Positions 62,673 through 64,000 of a stretch of DNA of 64,000 bases are shown one piece after another. Where the stretch lies: contig NZ_JADFFM010000002.1 in the NCBI RefSeq assembly GCF_015221995.1, positions 1,612,001-1,676,000 on the forward strand. Reading direction: 5' to 3'. Each line of letters begins with the position of its first letter. The stretch's first letter is position 1. The notes beneath the pieces were generated by a model. That model saw nothing but the letters and a program-made list of their open reading frames with translations, ran no database searches and was not told the origin of the DNA. This DNA comes from Mucilaginibacter boryungensis (GTDB lineage: Bacteria; Bacteroidota; Bacteroidia; Sphingobacteriales; Sphingobacteriaceae). The position numbers and the translations under genes were made by a program.

Positions 62673-62722
62673 CATGGGGTGCTGGAGGTCGGAAGTTCGA
62701 ATCTTCTCATCCCGACTTAAAA
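62673..62722 (+). repeat. attR: 50-bp copy of the tRNA-Pro 3' half (displaced original)
   Basis: Identical to 41392-41441. It has no 5' half and is not a functional tRNA: it is the remnant left when the island entered. The following terminator copy (62734-62782) differs from the left one at a few positions. Confidence 0.92.
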
Positions 62723-62873
62723 AGAAGCATCGGAGAGCATATTTGAAAGGTTTTAAAGACTAATCGAATATGCTCTTTTGCTTTATCTTATTCACACATA
62801 TTACTAAGCTCTCTAAAAAAGCATAATAAAGCTTTAGTAAAATTGGTATGAAGGCAATTCTTTGCACTAATCT

Positions 62874-63599
62874 TTATATTCCTAAAGCTTCGCAGGCCTT
62901 TTCCGCGGCTAATTTTTCCGCGTTCTTTTTACTGAATTCTTTGCCAAGGCCCATTATTTCACCATCGATAACAGCGTGTACACTAAATAGTTTAGTGCTT
63001 TCCCCTTCCTGGTTCTCCGCCAAATCAAAACTTACATCTTTACCATGGCGTTGGCACCATTCGATCAGTTTACTTTTAAAGTTGGTTTCAGTTTGCTCAA
63101 GTGTATGGATGTCAATGTGCGACTTGATGATATGGTTGATCAGGAAATTCTTGGTAAAATCATAACCTTTATCAAGGTATACGGCGCCTATTAGTGCCTC
63201 AAATGCATCACCCAGTAAAGATCCCTGGCGGGTATTGCTTACCATGCGATTATCATATTCAATCAGGTTTTCAAAACCCAGCTTGCGGGCCAGCTGGTTA
63301 AGGTTAACCCGGCTTACAATTTTTGATCGTAGTTCGGTTAAGAAACCTTCGTCGCCATATGGGTATAATTTAAACAATACCTCGGCTACTACGCTGCCCA
63401 AGACGGCATCGCCTAAAAACTCAAGCCGCTCATTACTGTTTTTTACGCCCTTTTTTACGTTGGCGGCTACCGATTTGTGGCGGAATGCCATGCGGTATAA
63501 AGACAAATTGCCCGGTACAAAGCCGAGCAAATTATTTAATTGTTTAACATATTTTCTGTTCGGTGACAGATAAAGCTTATAAAACCCTGTTATTGGCAT
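62874..63599 (-). CDS. rnc: Ribonuclease III
   Basis: 241 residues. RNase III domain with the signature NERLEFLGDAVL near 58-69 and the second metal-site motif GDAFEALIGAVYLDKG; double-stranded RNA-binding domain at the C-terminus (FKSKLIEWCQRHGK...FSKKNAEKLAAEKACEALGI). It processes rRNA precursors and structured RNA. It follows fabF on the same strand by 10 bases, the usual Bacteroidetes order. Confidence 0.96.
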   Translation of the reverse strand: MPITGFYKLYLSPNRKYVKQLNNLLGFVPGNLSLYRMAFRHKSVAANVKKGVKNSNERLEFLGDAVLGSVVAEVLFKLYPYGDEGFLTELRSKIVSRVNLNQLARKLGFENLIEYDNRMVSNTRQGSLLGDAFEALIGAVYLDKGYDFTKNFLINHIIKSHIDIHTLEQTETNFKSKLIEWCQRHGKDVSFDLAENQEGESTKLFSVHAVIDGEIMGLGKEFSKKNAEKLAAEKACEALGI

Positions 63600-63609
63600 T
63601 TAGTAAACT

Positions 63610-64000
63610 TTAGTCTTCGTATTTTTTAAATATAACGGAAGCATTGTGCCCGCCAAATCCAAACCCATTACTCTGCGCCGCCCTTACCACACGTTTTTGT
63701 GCTTTGTTAAAGGTGAAATTAATACGTGGATCAAATGCCGGATCGTCTGTAAAGTGGTTTATAGTAGGGGGTACAATATCGTGCTTCACAGCCATAATAG
63801 CTGCGATAGCTTCCACTGCGCCAGCTGCACCTAATAAATGACCGGTCATTGATTTGGTTGAGCTAACATTGATGCGGTAAATATCATCGCCGTAAGCGTC
63901 GGTTATTGCCTTTACTTCTTGCGGGTCGCCAATTGGGGTCGATGTGCCGTGAACGTTCACATAATCAATATCGGCTGATGTCATGCCCGCATCTTCTAAG
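63610..64000 (-). CDS. fabF: 3-oxoacyl-ACP synthase II (KAS II), 3' part
   Basis: The frame continues past the window edge, so only the C-terminal 130 residues or so are present. Active-site His in VNVHGTSTPIGD, Lys/His region TKSMTGHLLGAAGAVEA, and the glycine loop NGFGFGGHNAS near the end are the beta-ketoacyl synthase motifs. It elongates acyl-ACP in fatty-acid synthesis. Upstream sequence (EDAGMTSADIDY) is also KAS II-like. Confidence 0.95.
   Translation of the reverse strand, partial: LEDAGMTSADIDYVNVHGTSTPIGDPQEVKAITDAYGDDIYRINVSSTKSMTGHLLGAAGAVEAIAAIMAVKHDIVPPTINHFTDDPAFDPRINFTFNKAQKRVVRAAQSNGFGFGGHNASVIFKKYED

Larger units (their letters stand above)
41392..62722. mobile_element. Integrative genomic island in tRNA-Pro, about 21.3 kb, with defence cargo
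   Basis: Bounded by perfect 50-bp direct repeats (41392-41441 and 62673-62722) made from the tRNA-Pro 3' half, with a tyrosine recombinase immediately inside the left end. Flanks are housekeeping genes (metG and tRNA-Arg left, rnc-fabF right). The interior is visibly more AT-rich than the flanks and dominated by genes without housekeeping roles. No relaxase, coupling protein, T4SS, phage capsid or terminase gene is seen, so it is likely mobilised in trans or satellite-like. Cargo includes a type I restriction system and a kinase/phosphatase pair. Confidence 0.9.

Noticed and set aside
41392..62722. Integrative conjugative element or prophage
   Set aside because: No conjugation, relaxase, capsid, tail or lysis gene could be recognised.
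62673..62722. Second functional tRNA-Pro
   Set aside because: Only the 3' half is present; acceptor 5' strand and D arm are missing.

Overview
The window looks like a chromosomal segment of a Bacteroidetes bacterium, most likely family Sphingobacteriaceae (Mucilaginibacter/Pedobacter-like). Reasons: two SusC/SusD pairs, SMUG2-type uracil glycosylase, the acyl-carrier synthase (fabF)-rnc order, DUF4199/DUF2752/TM2 membrane proteins, PspC with a PadR regulator, and several promoters of the Bacteroidetes form TAnnTTTG. Genus is inferred from protein look-alikes, not from a marker gene search.

Layout. 1-17.9 kb is housekeeping: a cut TPR gene, a 29-residue bS22/mS38-like ribosomal peptide, RNase G/E, SMUG2, an OB-fold secreted protein, mfd (transcription-repair coupling), small membrane proteins, a MarR-MFS efflux pair, an AhpC/AhpD-like peroxide pair, recQ and a secreted M14 peptidase. 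18.0-23.2 kb holds two tandem paralogous outer-membrane receptors with duplicated upstream regions. 23.3-25.5 kb is a PadR-PspC-small protein operon. 25.7-36.2 kb carries two SusC/SusD uptake loci without linked hydrolases. 36.3-41.4 kb has DoxX, an S66 LD-carboxypeptidase, metG, tRNA-Arg(CCT), an SGNH lipoprotein and tRNA-Pro(GGG). Intergenic spaces here carry many palindromic repeats.

41,392-62,722 is a genomic island of about 21.3 kb integrated into the 3' half of tRNA-Pro. A perfect 50-bp copy of the tRNA 3' half lies at each end, a tyrosine recombinase sits just inside the left end, and 12-bp arm-like sites occur inside both ends. The island has no relaxase or conjugation gene that I can recognise. 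It carries: unknown genes and a helicase-like protein with a degraded Walker A motif (42.9-46.2 kb); a block of small unknown genes separated by strongly structured noncoding stretches (46.3-51 kb); an unknown membrane-associated-looking protein (51 kb); a Ser/Thr kinase plus PP2C phosphatase pair on the minus strand (52-54.1 kb); an N6-methylase-like protein lacking the catalytic NPPF motif (54.3 kb); and a complete, overlapping type I restriction-modification operon hsdM-hsdS-hsdR that continues without a gap into a predicted JAMM/JAB metalloprotease and an unknown 172-residue protein (55.1-62.0 kb). The overall picture is a mobile defence island. The most original parts are the JAMM-containing tail of the restriction operon, the kinase/phosphatase pair without a known partner, and the nested-stem RNA-like elements.

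The right flank (62.9 kb to the end) returns to the chromosome with rnc and the 3' part of fabF.
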